Source: Ligula intestinalis (lineage: Eukaryota; Platyhelminthes; Cestoda; Diphyllobothriidea; Diphyllobothriidae). From it: a stretch of 64,000 bases of DNA. Positions 23,818 through 36,416 of this stretch are shown here, piece after piece. Position 1 is the first letter of the stretch. Every line of letters begins with the position of its first letter. The notes under the pieces are model-generated. The model saw nothing but the letters and a program-made list of their open reading frames with translations. It did no database searches and was not told the DNA's origin. The position numbers and the translations under genes are program-made. The stretch spans positions 78,198,092 to 78,262,091 of the forward strand of contig JAYGXS010000003.1 in NCBI GenBank assembly GCA_036362985.1. The letters run 5' to 3'.

Positions 23818-24372
23818 TAGCTTATGCAGCCCCACTCATTAACCCTTAGTACCAGCACTTTGTCCTGCAAAAACGGTGGTTATAGAGTTTTGTGGGGTGG
23901 GGAAATAGGATAGGCAGAGAAGTAAATTCTTAGAAGCAAGTGTTAAGTGAGAAAATGTAGTCGAAGTTGCTTTCCGCGGCCGCTGGGAGCAGGTGGTTCC
24001 GCATGTAAATTGAAGGTTTGCGCGGCGCTTTGTGCCGCGTACTGTACTAAGCTAACTCTAGAACGGTAAGTTTAACCACAGGTAGGTTGAAGTAGACGGC
24101 CTCCTAACCACCATTTCAATTTTTCGGGAAATTCAAGAAACCTGCAAGTTGATAATCGGGTTTTTCGCAATAAGTTAAATGATAAAACAAATTAGAAAAA
24201 TGTACAGATATAAATCAACAACATTTCTAAATACAGTAAAATAAAAATGAATTTAGCGTTTATTAAAGTATATTCCACTGCATGTCCTAATTCCCCCATA
24301 AAACCCGATAACCACCTTTTTCGTAGGAAGACATGCAGGTTGTAGAGATTTATATGTGGGGCTACATAAGCT
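23818..24372. mobile_element. Terminal-inverted-repeat element B (non-autonomous)
   Basis: Left end TAGCTTATGCAGCCCCACTC...TTTGTCCTGCAAAAACGGTGGTTATAGAG matches the inverted right end AGCTTATGTAGCCCCACAT...GTCTTCCTACGAAAAAGGTGGTTATCGGG, giving terminal repeats of about 100 bp. The centre holds TTTGCGCGGCGCTTTGTGCCGCG, a GC-rich hairpin. Element A is the same family in the opposite orientation about 1.5 kb away. There is no coding frame. It could be a MITE, a foldback element or a retroelement terminal-repeat pair. Confidence 0.65.
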
Positions 24373-24469
24373 TCTCTTGCCTAATTCTCTTATTAATAGG
24401 CAACGACCGTTTGCAGCTGACTGGGAGGTCAAGAAATCCTGCTTAACTCGTGATCTTCGCCTTTTTCGC

Positions 24470-24545
24470 ATTCTGATACACTAAGCTGACTGCCAAAGCA
24501 GGATTTCCTCAGCAGAAAATCTAGAATCCACCTTAGCGCAATCAA
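24470..24545 (-). repeat. SINE-like repeat body fragment
   Basis: AAGCTGACTGCCAAAGCAGG and ATTTCCTCAGCAG...AGAATCCACC match the distal parts of the copies at 48925-49155 and 61165-61390. The tRNA-like part is missing. Confidence 0.5.
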
Positions 24546-24837
24546 CTAATATGATTTGGAAGATATAAATGATTCACTCAACGAAATGTGAAACATTCCT
24601 CTTGCGTTCGTGGATTCAGACTCAACCGAGGTCGCTGGGTCTTTCACATTTGAGTCAAATGAATTATTTAAGTCTGTGAAACCGCCTCTAATAGATAAAT
24701 ATGCCTGGTATTCATCTTATGGAGCGCTTAGGAAATTCAGTTGGGCAATAAGATAACTGTACCACATTTGCTGGCTTCCATGGGTTGCAGTAGGCCAAAC
24801 GGATAAATTGACCCAAGCGGGACAAAACTCCAGGTTC

Positions 24838-24925
24838 CCAGTTGGGGCTTCGTAGCTCAGATGCCTAGCAAGTTCGCTGTATCAAAGCCTTCAAGTTGTT
24901 GTTTTGGATTGGAATCATAGCGAGT
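24838..24925 (+). repeat. tRNA-like sequence, degenerate
   Basis: GGGGCTTCGTAGCTCAGATG has an A-box form and lies upstream of GGATTGGAATCATAGCGAGTCC, a weak B box. The stems do not close, so this is a decayed tRNA-derived repeat and not a working tRNA. Confidence 0.35.
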
Positions 24926-24929
24926 CCAC

Positions 24930-27670
24930 CAGGGTTAACACAAATAGGTCAGAGAAATTATTCAAAGCTAGAGAAAAATTCTTACTAATAGTTTAAATTG
25001 TTATTACCATTCTACAGGTAACTGCGTGCAAAGTTTCTATAGATCCAGAACCCCGGGCCTCCCTCTTGTGGATTGTGGTATACCTTCTCCCTAGGAAGTG
25101 CGCAACCCTGACAACCGTTTTTTGGACTGAATCTGGCCAGGCTACTGCCCCAGTTGTCAGCAACGATCCAGTCCTTCCTGACAGCGGGGAAGGTTCACTG
25201 TTTGAAGGCCTCAGCAGTCATTGTTAACCTAAAACAACATCGCAATACGGAAAATCAGTTGTTGACTGCGGCTGACAAAAGCCAAAAATCATGATTCAAA
25301 TTCAACCCGCCTCACAGAATAAATGGCACATAGTATGCCCGACGTTCCAGCACCAAACCCTTTGAACGCCGTAGTATTGCAGCACCAGTCGCGCACCAGA
25401 TCTTTCTGCCTTCCAATTATTGCACAGGCTTCCTACCTTACTGTTGAGACAAGTTACTGTTGTCAGTTCTAAAAAGCTTTCTACAGACAAATTCAGTTTT
25501 GCGCACACCCATCCCATTTAATGTCATTAAGTAAATGTAAAATTTTTTTATCAAGTATATCTGTGTTCACGAGTGGCGTTTGTCAATAACTTGAAAAGAG
25601 CCTTTTTAAAACAGGCAGAACTAATAAGGACGGCTTAAATTCCCCTAACCTTCCACTACTCCTTATAATTGTTAACAAAAGATTACTTTTAAAGAATTGA
25701 AACCATTTGCTGCATGCTCTTTTGGAGAGAGTTTGTTTACTTTATTCTTTGTGAAACTAACAGTGAATTCCATAGATACATTTGTTTAGTTTAACGAAAA
25801 AACAAAGCTTACCGCGAAGGCTTCTTTTCGGCACAAACTGTTACATCTTCTCTACAATGCAAATATCAGTGCTGGCGCTTCTACCAAATGTCACGAAGTA
25901 AATATGACATCTGTGTTCAAGTACTTCAAAATAAACGAATTACCGTTGTCAGTTACCTGAAACCATAACCTGTTAAAAAAACTTACACAACACAAAGTGA
26001 CACGAATTAAATCGCCCCTCCTAACATATTTATCTTCTGCTGCCTCCGACAAATTAACCACTCTAGTTTAGGTAGACATAAAATTATAGAGTAGAAAAAC
26101 TAAATATCCGTAGGGCTCAAAGTTTGTTTGGTCTTGTCATGCACTTCCCAAGATTAGCGGCTACTGGTGTCTCACTTTTCTATCTGTCGATACAGTCCAA
26201 CTGATCTGAGTTCATAAGATGCGTAACTGCCCTTCATGAGCAGACAATTTATTTGGCGAGACAACTGAATCCCAGACACGCGCGTAACAGCGTCTCAGTC
26301 ATATACTAGATGGATAATGCGACTTTGAATAGTGGATTTTCTTCAACCCCCAGTGACGTAATCAAGAAAAGGTTATTACGTGATGTCAGAGAGCCGGTCT
26401 CGAATAGAGATAGAGGCAGATGGCCTGAAGCTGTCGCCTTTCTGATTAGTGAACAACGGCAAGGTTAATGATTGTTCAGGTGGTTTAGTTCATTTGTCAG
26501 TGAGGAAATAAAACAGGCCTTAAAACAGCAATCTGTAATGGCGTCAAATAATTTCACAATTGCTTATCAACTACCTCTTGCCTGTACTTTGCATAAATAA
26601 AGGGTTTTTACTACTTAGAGTTGGAGGTGTTCAATGAATAAATATGAAAATAGTATATGAATTGTCCAGTATATGCAGAGTCTGATAGATAAAAAGAGGC
26701 CACTTAAAACCCGACAGGTGAAGGTTAATGGTGGGCTAACTATTCAGTAGGGAAGAGATAGACGCGCTCTCTGTGGAAAATATAGATCCAAAATGGCTGC
26801 CTTAAACATCCTCCGTGCACTATGAATAAAACTGAGCGCAGAAACCAAATAACACCAGACAATCGCAACTAATACACAATGGCCAAAAACTGCACCTATC
26901 GACATCGTAAATAACTGTCTACCAATAAGCCGCAGATTGTAGGCCAAATTGGATTTTTTTTCAAAATGGTGGTAGTGTTGTACGCTAATGTCCTCAGTAT
27001 TGAAATTCTGATAAACATAAAGGATAAAATTCAGTTTTAAATAAGCGAAATAGGTCAACTGATGTGGATATAAGACAATGAACACGCGAACGGAGAACAG
27101 AAGAAATCGCGACTTAATTTCAACAGACCGCTATCTGAAAGGAGTACGTACGTCAGTGGACTGATGATTACCGTAGCAGATTCAGCTCAACCCGTATTTA
27201 GTACGACTAGTGGATGTAAAGGGACGGAAAACCCCTTGTTATAGTACAATACCTCTATGTTTGTCAAGTTGAATGAAATTTTGGATGCAAGTATCGTAGG
27301 CAGTGAAATTCACGGTAGTGTCATCTGGAAAAATCGACATCGTGAACCTTAAAATTCGACAGCGCCAGCTTGGCCACCGCTACTAGCATATGACGCTACG
27401 TCTAGGACGATAGCTAACGAAAATGTATAAACGAAAATACAGTTTAGACATTATAGTGTCTGCATAGTTTTAACTAGCCAATTATTCGCATGGACAAGCT
27501 TCTGACAATTAATTTAATTCGTGTGATTAGCCATTTCGCGTTTTTGAAATAGATTTTTTTACAAAGTAAGTGCACTTATAAAAATAATTTCGCCTTTCCG
27601 GTGAATTGGAGGTCATTTAAATCCTGGTTCGTTAAACGGCTTATGTTATTTTCAATCTTGACTAGTAAGA
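24930..27670. other. No recognisable gene
   Basis: The longest frame is 113 codons on the minus strand (about 26744-27085), hydrophobic but with no family resemblance. A short hairpin GTGACGTAAT...ATTACGTGAT sits at 26352-26382. Confidence 0.5.
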
Positions 27671-27673
27671 CAG

Positions 27674-27742
27674 AGAACCCGTAGCTGAGTAGTTTGAGTG
27701 TTGGACTTCCAAAAACAATTCGCGAGTTCGACCTCGGGTGCG
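27674..27742 (+). repeat. tRNA-derived sequence, degenerate
   Basis: GAACCCGTAGCTGAGTAGTT supplies an acceptor strand and A box. GCGAGTTCGACC is the B box, and CGGGTGC pairs with GAACCCG in six of seven positions. The anticodon region TTGGACTTCCAAAAAC is distorted and the T arm is one base short. It is probably a tRNA-derived SINE head or tRNA pseudogene. Confidence 0.5.
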
Positions 27743-27744
27743 AT

Positions 27745-30700
27745 AAATGGCTATTCCGGCCTCCCATTTCTTTGTCGGTCTTGTTCACCCGCCTATAATA
27801 TTAGGTATCATTCAGCTTTTGGCGAAACTTCAGCGGCAGTACAGGTCAAGCGCGTCCTGACAACCCACAAATGAGCTTTCATCCACTCAGGCAGTTAATT
27901 GCTTGTTTAAGGTTTGGTTGAAGACATTTGCCCTAGTTTCACATTGCTAAGCGATTTTTCGTTAAGTTGAGCCTTTGTGAATGTTAGATCACATACCGCA
28001 TACTATGCAAACCAAAATAAGCGAAGCCAAAAAAACAGTTTCCGTAAACACTTGGATATTTCTGATAACCACAGAAGTTAGAATGCGTCCTGCTTATCTT
28101 CGGACGATGGACGTGGAAGAGAGAGAAGCCACCTCTGACAGTTCAAGGACGCCTCTCGACAGAATGGCAGCAAGCTTTTAGAAGAAAAATGCTCCTGCAA
28201 AAAACCTGGTATTTTCTTCGTTTTTTAAGTCAGTGTGTCAGACGTTCGACATGTGACCTAACCAGACATTTTACTTTCCCGAACCTCCTAGCTGCATCTC
28301 AAATAGTACCGAAAGGAAACCCAATAACTCCTGCGTCTGTGTTATATTTCCAAAACCTCACTTAAAACCGAAGAGAACTAACTGGTTGCCCTTCATTAAG
28401 CACCGAGAGAACGGAAACGATGACCCTACAAAACATGTCTTAACCAGTCGTGTGCTTTTGTACACAGAAAGTGGTACAGTGGACTCCCTATCTCATGAAA
28501 ATTCAACTAGAAGGATGACATGTGTTATCGATTCAAACGCAGAACTTAAAAAGGGACGTGCTAGTTTTAATCAGACTGTATCAAACTATTTCAGTTCCGT
28601 CAGGAATTCGACTTGTGAAAAAGCTCTATTCTGCCCGCGATCATAAATATTTTTTTGTAACAAAATGACCATATAAACAGTATGCAGTTTTCAAACTTGT
28701 TCGATGCCCTTGTAAATTCAAAGTTATTTTGTAAAAGAGATTCAGAAAAATGTCATTAGTTGCATTTTTGGCAGAAACTCATGCTTTCTTCAAAATATAT
28801 ACTTCAAAAGGGTATCGACCGGTATTTCAATAACTTATACATTTCTCAATAACTTTTAACCATATACTCAAATGCAAAATTTCCAAGCAACATGCTGTAT
28901 ACGTTCTATCCTAGAAAGTTCATTTATTTTTCTAAGTTCTGTGAAAGAGGTAAAATAAGTTTATTAAAATTGTGCAATGGATGTAGATTACGTTATATAG
29001 CTTATAAGCAACATTTATAAAGTATTGTTGCGATGCACTAGAATTAAACAATCCATTGTTTGAAAAATTCTCGTGATTAAAGACTCAATTAAAGCGCAAA
29101 TGTACGCTTTGTTCGTGCAAAAAATGCCAAAAGGCGCAATTTTCTACCACACGGGAACACGAAAGAATATTTGTTTGACATTTTCCCATAAACTGAAATA
29201 CCACCTGACAGGCATGCAAATTGCTCAGATTTGTCAAAGTTTTTTTCATGCACAAAACGGCACTAACGCGTGTATAAAAACTTCCACCGAAAGCAAATTT
29301 TTACATTTAAAAAAATTAAAAATAGTAATTGCTGGCTAGAAAGACCATCTCCTTTAAATAATCCTCGAGTCCTCCAAGCGTGGGAAGTGGCTGTAAATGA
29401 TGCAATAGCTTGATTTTTATTGTACAGAAAGTATCGGGTCAAATACATCGGATACATGAAGATGGTTTTTTATTTTCATGTATACGATAAAATATATGAA
29501 ATTTCGTTTTACGGTCCCAAATATTCGATGTGGTAAAACAATTTTCCTGCCTGTCACTTGCCTTCACCTGATTTTTTCAGTTAAGGAATATATTTCGCTG
29601 TTCTGGAAGCGATACTATTTTAATCTTTTCTTGCTTATATTGGTGAGCTCATATAAAACAATGCGATAAAATAAAACGCTTTATTCTATCGTACTAAGTA
29701 GCATAAGATATTTGGTCGATACCAAACAACGTCAGGTTTCGTCAAAATTCTGCTCGTTCCCCTATATAAACGGAACCAACTGGAACTTTAACTTACTGAA
29801 AGGTTCTTGTAGAATCAAATCCACTCATCAGACCAAACGAACGAGGCAAAATATACGTTACAACAACAGTTTCAATATCCAGCATGAAGTTGTATGAGCT
29901 GGCTCACCCACTGCATATGGATATCAATAACAGCAGCAAAAACTAATTGGGCAAATATATACCATCAAAGTGTCGATTTGTACAACATTTAGGTTCTGCA
30001 GACGGTCAGAGATGAGCTAGTCCAAAACCAGCATTCAGATATAACTGATCTTTTTTGACTGTAATTTGCCCATTAACCAATATGACAATCCAAATTAAGT
30101 GATCTGTTTGGATAGAAAAAATCATTTCCAAAATGCAGTTGGCATTTTAATAGAACCGCAACCTCCTGCATGCTGATCAACCATATACAATTTTTGCACG
30201 TCCGCCTCTCCACAGAAACTGGCATTTCTATTTTTTTGTCTTTACTCGGAATTTTCTCGTTGTTTTACTTATTGGTTTTGTTAATGAAGTTACCACCATG
30301 TTATAAGGAAGTTTTGCCTGCTTAGCCAACTTCTACAAGTTTATCCGCCTACTACGCGTGTACACAGAGTTTCTTTTCGAAGGCCGAAAGTGCGGTGTAC
30401 ACAAGCACTGATCCACCCCCTCGATCGGACTTGAGAGCCAGTGTCACCGCCGTCGCCATGGTGATTGATCGATGGCACGGTCGTGCACATGCGAGCCGAT
30501 GAGTCAGTGTCCTCTGATCCACCACAGTCCGCGTGAGAGCTTGCCAGTGGCACATGCGGCTACGTTAGGACAAATTTACACTTCGGACAAACTCGGATAC
30601 GAAAAAATATATGGCCATCCTGGTGCAGAAAAACAGTCGGTAAGGCTGCTTTGTCTGGCCACCGTGAATTGGAACGGCCCGCCCACTTCAAATGGGTGGC

Positions 30701-31010
30701 CTTGTGATAAATGTCTGCGAGCGGGCTTTTGAAATTGAGCCGCCATTTCTTTTTCTTCCTTCCATTGGCATGCAACTTTTCTTTTATATGCATCGGTTAT
30801 CCAGTGCACCCATTAGAAACCACTTTTACCCCTCATTGTTCATTTAGGCTACATCAATGAGGTCATCCTTGCGCTGGATTGAAGCAAGCATATCTAAGGA
30901 CATTTCTCCATGGAGTCGAAAATTGCAGTCTTTGGCCAATGCACATTGCTTGTGATTTCTCTGTGTTTCTGCGGCTCTTTTTATTCGTTGAGAATGGAGG
31001 ATGGTTCTGC
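27745..31010. other. No recognisable gene
   Basis: AT-rich to 30.3 kb, then a more GC-balanced stretch at 30.34-30.8 kb with overlapping frames up to 86 codons on both strands and no domain. I see nothing I can assign. Confidence 0.5.
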
Positions 31011-31518
31011 TGATAAATTTGCAATGATATTTTCAAAACAAAGCGTATCTTTCTCCCTCTCTCTCTCTCATATATCCGTATCTTAATCCCGCCGTTAGCC
31101 CTGCAGTTGACGCGAACCCAAACCGTTACTTGATTCTGATCCCAACCTAGACTGCCATAATAGCTCTAAAATTAATCATAGCTCTGAACGTAATACTTAC
31201 CCTTACCCTAATCCTGAACTTAATTTGCCCAGAAGTTGACCTTAAACCACATCTATTGCACGCGGTTCCTGTCCAGTGTCATGTCCTCATCTGGGGATAC
31301 ATTTAAGATTAAGTAAGACCTGCATAGCCACCACGTCTCTACTTTTTAGTTTTACAATTGTTTGGAATAAATACTATACGCTTCTCTTTATAAGAATTGC
31401 AAAATCGCAACTGCCGAACCTTGTTGCCCTAGGATACGCCATCCTGTAACGTTCTTCCAAATGGATTTCCATAACCAACTGTTGTGGACCGTGATGTGGA
31501 TGGTGGTGAAGCCCTCTG

Positions 31519-31538
31519 GGCAGGAGGTTCCTTGGTAG
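31519..31538 (-). repeat. Shared 'CTACCAAGG' motif (minus) beside telomere-type tract
   Basis: The minus strand reads CTACCAAGGAACCTCCTGCC. Near-identical copies lie at 31968-31987 (plus) and 51381-51400 (plus), each within a few hundred bp of telomere-type repeats. It looks like a fixed part of a larger repeat unit. Confidence 0.55.
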
Positions 31539-31592
31539 CGCACGAATGTTCGTATTTATATTTACGTGCTGACTCAGTGAATGCCTGTTGCG

Positions 31593-31645
31593 ATTAGGGT
31601 AAGGGTTAGGGCAAAAGTTACGGTAAGGGTTAGGGTAAGGGTTAA
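31593..31645 (+). repeat. Short interstitial TTAGGG-type tract
   Basis: GATTAGGGTAAGGGTTAGGG and further TTAGGG/GTAAGGG units, degenerate, about 50 bp. More scattered CCCTAA-like units occur at 31195-31230. It is the same repeat type as the array at 51.0 kb, in the opposite orientation. Confidence 0.75.
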
Positions 31646-31967
31646 TAATAAACGCATAACATTACAAAAAGTACATTATTATTGGGTTTTATGGAAGCGG
31701 ATAATTTCGGAATAGTACTCCACATTTCCAGGTTTTTCGACATCGATTCGACCTCGATTCGAGCACGATTGTTTATTCGCGCCTTTTTTCGATTTACGCG
31801 TCCAACGCCGTCGCTATATAGCAACCGCATTAAACCATTTCAACAAACTTTTATGATATTTTGTCCGAATTTTTACAAATTCCGTTTTGTCCATCAGTTT
31901 TCCTCACCCATTAAAACCCCATTCTCATTGTTCTAGTTTACCGTAGGGCTTATTGTAACCAAGACCA

Positions 31968-31987
31968 CTACCAAGGAAACTCCTGCC
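31968..31987 (+). repeat. Shared 'CTACCAAGG' motif (plus)
   Basis: CTACCAAGGAAACTCCTGCC, identical to 51381-51400. About 220 bp upstream, CGACCTCGATTCGAGCACG resembles the ATCGAGCTC repeats beside the 51-kb array. Confidence 0.55.
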
Positions 31988-32403
31988 GCTCTATGTTTCG
32001 TCACCTGTCCAGCAGACTTGGAAAACCAGCAAGGATTTACGATGGGCGTATCTACGACACTCGATGGCGTACTTTGCAATCTTCTCCTTGTGTGATCCTT
32101 AGGAAAATGATAAAACTGCGATGAGCTCAAGCACAGACCGTCCAACTTAAGTACATTCTGCCCCCACCCCATACGGGCGACAGTTTTTCTCCTTAAAATT
32201 TCTCAAATGGCATTCAAACCCTTAGAATTTACGAACAATGTCTTAAGAGTTTTTTTCACTGTCGGCTCTTTTTTACCCAGTTCCATTCACTGGTAACGCC
32301 ACTCTTTTGAGATGATCTGCTGAACCAATGCATTGCATGACTGTTCTGTACCAGTAGGGAGTTAAAAGGTATTTACTTACATTTCCGTTAATAAAAGCTG
32401 CTC

Positions 32404-32426
32404 TGACCTGACCTGACCTGACCTGA
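32404..32426 (+). repeat. (TGACC)n microsatellite
   Basis: Four to five perfect 5-bp TGACC units. Confidence 0.85.
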
Positions 32427-32429
32427 ACC

Positions 32430-35220
32430 TTGCCAATCAGTCTACCATCACCAGAGTGGAAAATGATCCCTTGTCGAAAGTCACTTTTAAAACGAAGACT
32501 GCCGAAGATGCTCGAGGCTAAAATGGGCCTAGTTTAATTATAAACATAATCGGCCTTGTCAGCTGTAATTTCCTATCAGAGAGAACCTAGGTCCGGACTT
32601 AGCCCTAGATACCCATGTATATGATTCACGCGCTTATGCCAGATGGATATTGAAGTAAGCTTTGAGTGTCCGTCACTGTTTATTACGCGATATACTCCAG
32701 TTTCGCTGCGCTATTCATCGCTACTGGTTTAGTAACTCTTACCAGTAATATAAAAAGCCTAAGTGACATGATGACAATTCGACCACGGCCCACCGGGTAG
32801 AGCGTGAAATGAGCGCAAGCTGTCAGCGATCTGCATGTGAATAGGTTTCTAATCAAACAAATTTGCGCCACATCTACTTCAAACCCTCCTATTTCACACT
32901 ATCATACACCTCATGTATACTCGGTGCAACATCAGTGGCATGCATTCTTGTATGTGCTCCTAGCGCTCTGTGGAAAATTTGTTTTTTAAATTTTCTTTTC
33001 GTAGCCATCGAGAAATGTAGTGAATTTCACTGAAAGTAGAAAGCAAACGGGGAGTTTACGCAAAAGAATGTCTTTTTGTGAGTTTATCAGCTGAGTACAG
33101 TACACCTTTTGTAGCTATTGAACAGCCGCTTTGCGTGCTGTTCCTCTCTCATCGCTATCTACGAAGTTAAAAGAAACCTCTTCACCATAGTCAATCGTCT
33201 TTTGCTCATCAGAAAATCGTAAAACATTACGCTGGGCTGCCATTTAGCACACCTAATAACTAACATACTAGAAATCTGTACCCTGAAGCCAGCCTTAAGG
33301 ACTTAAAAAGCTGTTGTACTCAGTCTGTTTGAGTGGGCTGTCATCATGTATTTCCTACGTAATCATTTACCATTATTAAAAAGCTGAAATCAAGTACTTT
33401 TATAAATTAGGTGTGCTAATTGGGCACGAAGATTCCAACTTTTGCAATTTCATACAGTTTTAAAACCATCATTAATTCTAACTTAAGGCATATTTATTTC
33501 ACTGCTTGACCTTCTTTTCCATTTGCTCAAGGCTACCCAGTTGTACTAGGCAGTTGCTTTAGTTGCTTAAAGATTTTTTTCCAATTTGGAAATTATTTTT
33601 GCAGGTTTTTAAATGATAAGCAAGCTACGTTACTCAACATTATTATTATGGGAACTCTGGAAAAACGGTTATGGCAAAGCTTGAGGGGAAATCTGAGAGA
33701 ATTGAGCAATGTTTTTTTTCAAATTTCTTTTCTTTTTCCAAAGGATACTAAGGAAAATACTCCTTACCTTCCCAATATTAAGTATAAGTCATAATTGGTT
33801 TGTCAATCGTGACCAGCACTTTCGTTTTTTCTCTTCGTTTGGCTGGTATTATAAAGCATAATCCTATTCAATTCAAAAAAAGTTTGGCAATTTCTTGATT
33901 TCAATCAATATATTTTAATTTAACCTCTGTTAATCATCACAATAATTTATTAGGCCCTTACGCGTAGTGTTCTTCCCAAACTATATTGATATGGGAACAA
34001 TAGGCAGTCTGCCCCAACGAAACGACTTCAAAACTTAAGCCAACTTACATGCATTGTCATACCCAGTGAAACCTACGGGATGTAACCCTCCTCATTTTCA
34101 CATAACCTCGAAACAGGCTCAAATATTTAATAAAGTTCCTAAGGTTTTGGATTGATTGTGCATTCGCAGCCTAGCGACGTAGGTTTTACTAGAGATCTTG
34201 AAACACATAATGTTTACCTGGTGGATTTATGGAAAAAAAATTGATGATCACGCGGCGAATTTATGTTGTTCACGAGCATCTGTGCATGGATACAACACTT
34301 ACCAGGACAACTAAATTGACAAAGACGAAGGAAACTAAAATGTTCGCAACCCTTAGCATGAAACATACAACCTGAAGACTTCTAAAACTTAACACTGGAA
34401 CCGAAGTTTAACTGATGGCTTCGATGTGTGTTCTACAGACTGAGTCGGGGGTTGTCATATTGTCCAGTTAAGAAGTAGGCATGACCACTGTAGCCAGACC
34501 TGTATTTGTCTGATGTTTTGAATTTGTGCTCAAACCCACCAGATTCTGTTTCTGAGCATGGATACGATTATGAATACCAAATACGAGGCAAATACACTGC
34601 TTATATCTAAGATACTTGCTGTAACTCAGCTTCTCACCTGTTTTGTCAACTACTCAATTAGTCTGCAGTAAAAATCTCAATAAATTTTCAGGCGACATTG
34701 TGGGTGGCAACCAACAACTCGACCTAACCCATCTACAGCGCATCTATGGCTGTATGGCGACGATAACTTGCAGAGAAGCGGTTTTCCTTCCCTCCTTCTC
34801 CTGTTCTGTTCCCGTAATATCCGAAGAAACTATAGCGTGGATCATGCAAAGAAACCTTACCTTCTCCAGTTAGTAGAAAATATGCTTGCGCCACTCAAAA
34901 GTGACTAAACGGGAAGTTGTTAACACCAGGTTTCTCTTTTAGATGTCAGCCTGTTTAGTCCTCCAAAACCCACGGGACGGCTGGTAGACTAGCGTTGCTT
35001 GTCAGGTTAGCGGCAGGTTGACAGCGTAGGTCGAGAAACGGACTGACATTTACTCAGCACCTCACAATTATGCCATTCCGGTGTCTGATGGATCAAAGGG
35101 TACTTATGTTGAACCACAACTTGCAGAAAAGAAACGTCTTAGAAACCTGAATAATCGACACTGGAGCAAATTGCGTATACGTCCGTAATCATTAAATAAC
35201 GCCGAAGGTCTTCAGACAGA
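32430..35220. other. No recognisable gene
   Basis: AT-rich, with frames below 80 codons and no motif recognised. Confidence 0.5.
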
Positions 35221-35301
35221 CAGACGGGTTATATTTCATCATTTCATCAACAAATATAGCATTTATGGATGATTAGCAGAACCTTTCTGCTACTCATGTC
35301 T

Positions 35302-35335
35302 CTGATGAAAAATCCGCGAGGGATATCGAAACGTC
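35302..35335 (+). ncRNA. Hammerhead-like motif (group 2)
   Basis: CUGAUGA, hairpin with AUCC/GGAU helix, then GAAACGUC. Flanks GUCU and AGGC give a four-base stem I (one G-U). Stem III would be only AC/GU with no loop, so it is self-complementary and suited to a dimer. The pair closing stem II next to the core is not the canonical G-C, a real weakness. The tail AATAAACATATTGTCCCAGC-GATCGAGTC is shared with the copies at 35906, 36384 and 57498. Confidence 0.55.
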
Positions 35336-35905
35336 AGGCAAATAAACATATTGTCCCAGCGATCGAGTCTTCTTCTTTTTCTTCTTCGTCTTCTCTTTCT
35401 CAATTTGTGGATGAGTTCGTTTGGTTGGTTGTGGATATTTAACAAAAGTGCATCTTATAAGGAACAGGAAGTAATGTACTGTGCAGCTTTAGAGTAGACA
35501 TTGATGATTGAACACTGTCTTGAGGACGTCAAAAAGGAAGTTAGCAGGCAAATGTCAGGTAGCTGGCCTGCCTAATACACCCTTTACGAAAAATAGGATA
35601 TTCGCTTTCAATTAGAAGGAAGCAATGAAGTGATATTATCACATTTTGCACTTAGTCCCTTCGAAAAAAACGACTGCATAATAAAAATGGATTATTTTAC
35701 TGAATTCGATGATCTTACAAATTTAAATTAACAATTTAATGAAATTTAATTTAAAAAATACGAAATTGTGTGATGTTTAGATTGATAAATTAGGGAAAGA
35801 CCTCCTATTGAGGGTATTTACTTACCAATACAAGTGAACATGCGAGTCCCAGGAAGTAATTGCGAAGAAGACGACTTGATCGCTGGGACAATACTTCATA
35901 CGGCT

Positions 35906-35939
35906 GACGTTTCGAGATCCATCGCGGATTCATCATCAG
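35906..35939 (-). ncRNA. Hammerhead-like motif (group 2, minus)
   Basis: Minus strand: CUGAUGA, UGAAUCCGCGAUGGAUCUC (AUCC/GGAU helix), GAAACGUC. Stem I is GUCU against AGCC with one mismatch. The tail toward 35866 matches the 35302 copy (ATTGTCCCAGCGATCAAGTC), so the two units point at each other. Confidence 0.55.
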
Positions 35940-36383
35940 AGACATAGTCAAACAGCGGTAACAGAAAAGGGTATTTAGTCCAATAAAAAGTATTTTATAT
36001 TATATTGTAATTAGCAGCTCTTTCATTATTTTTATGAAATATCAAACAGGTTCAATAGCCCTTGGGAAAGTTTCTGGACCCTATATGACGCCACCTTAAA
36101 AACAGGCACAAGTACAACCGCAGGTCGAGTTAAAAATATTCCAGAAATTTAAAAGGTGTTTGAACTCTAAATATAGTGTTTTACAGGTTTAAATTTCTAT
36201 AGCAATTAACTTTTGAATTCTCTATGTTTTAGTGCTTTCCAGTTCTGTGGGCATAGGTTGAAATAGTATGCCTATGTATATGGGCCGAATCCACTCAGCG
36301 ATAATATAGGCTGCCACCATTCAGACAGTTGTAGAACAGAGAAGAAGACGACTCGATCGCTGGGACAATACTTTTATTCGCCT

Positions 36384-36416
36384 GACTATTCGACATCCGT
36401 CGTGGATCATCATCAG
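36384..36416 (-). ncRNA. Degenerate hammerhead-like motif (group 2, minus)
   Basis: CUGAUGA and the AUCC/GGAU helix are kept, but GAAACGUC has become GAAUAGUC. The shared tail GTATTGTCCCAGCGATCGAG lies to the left, near 36345-36370. Probably inactive. Confidence 0.5.
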
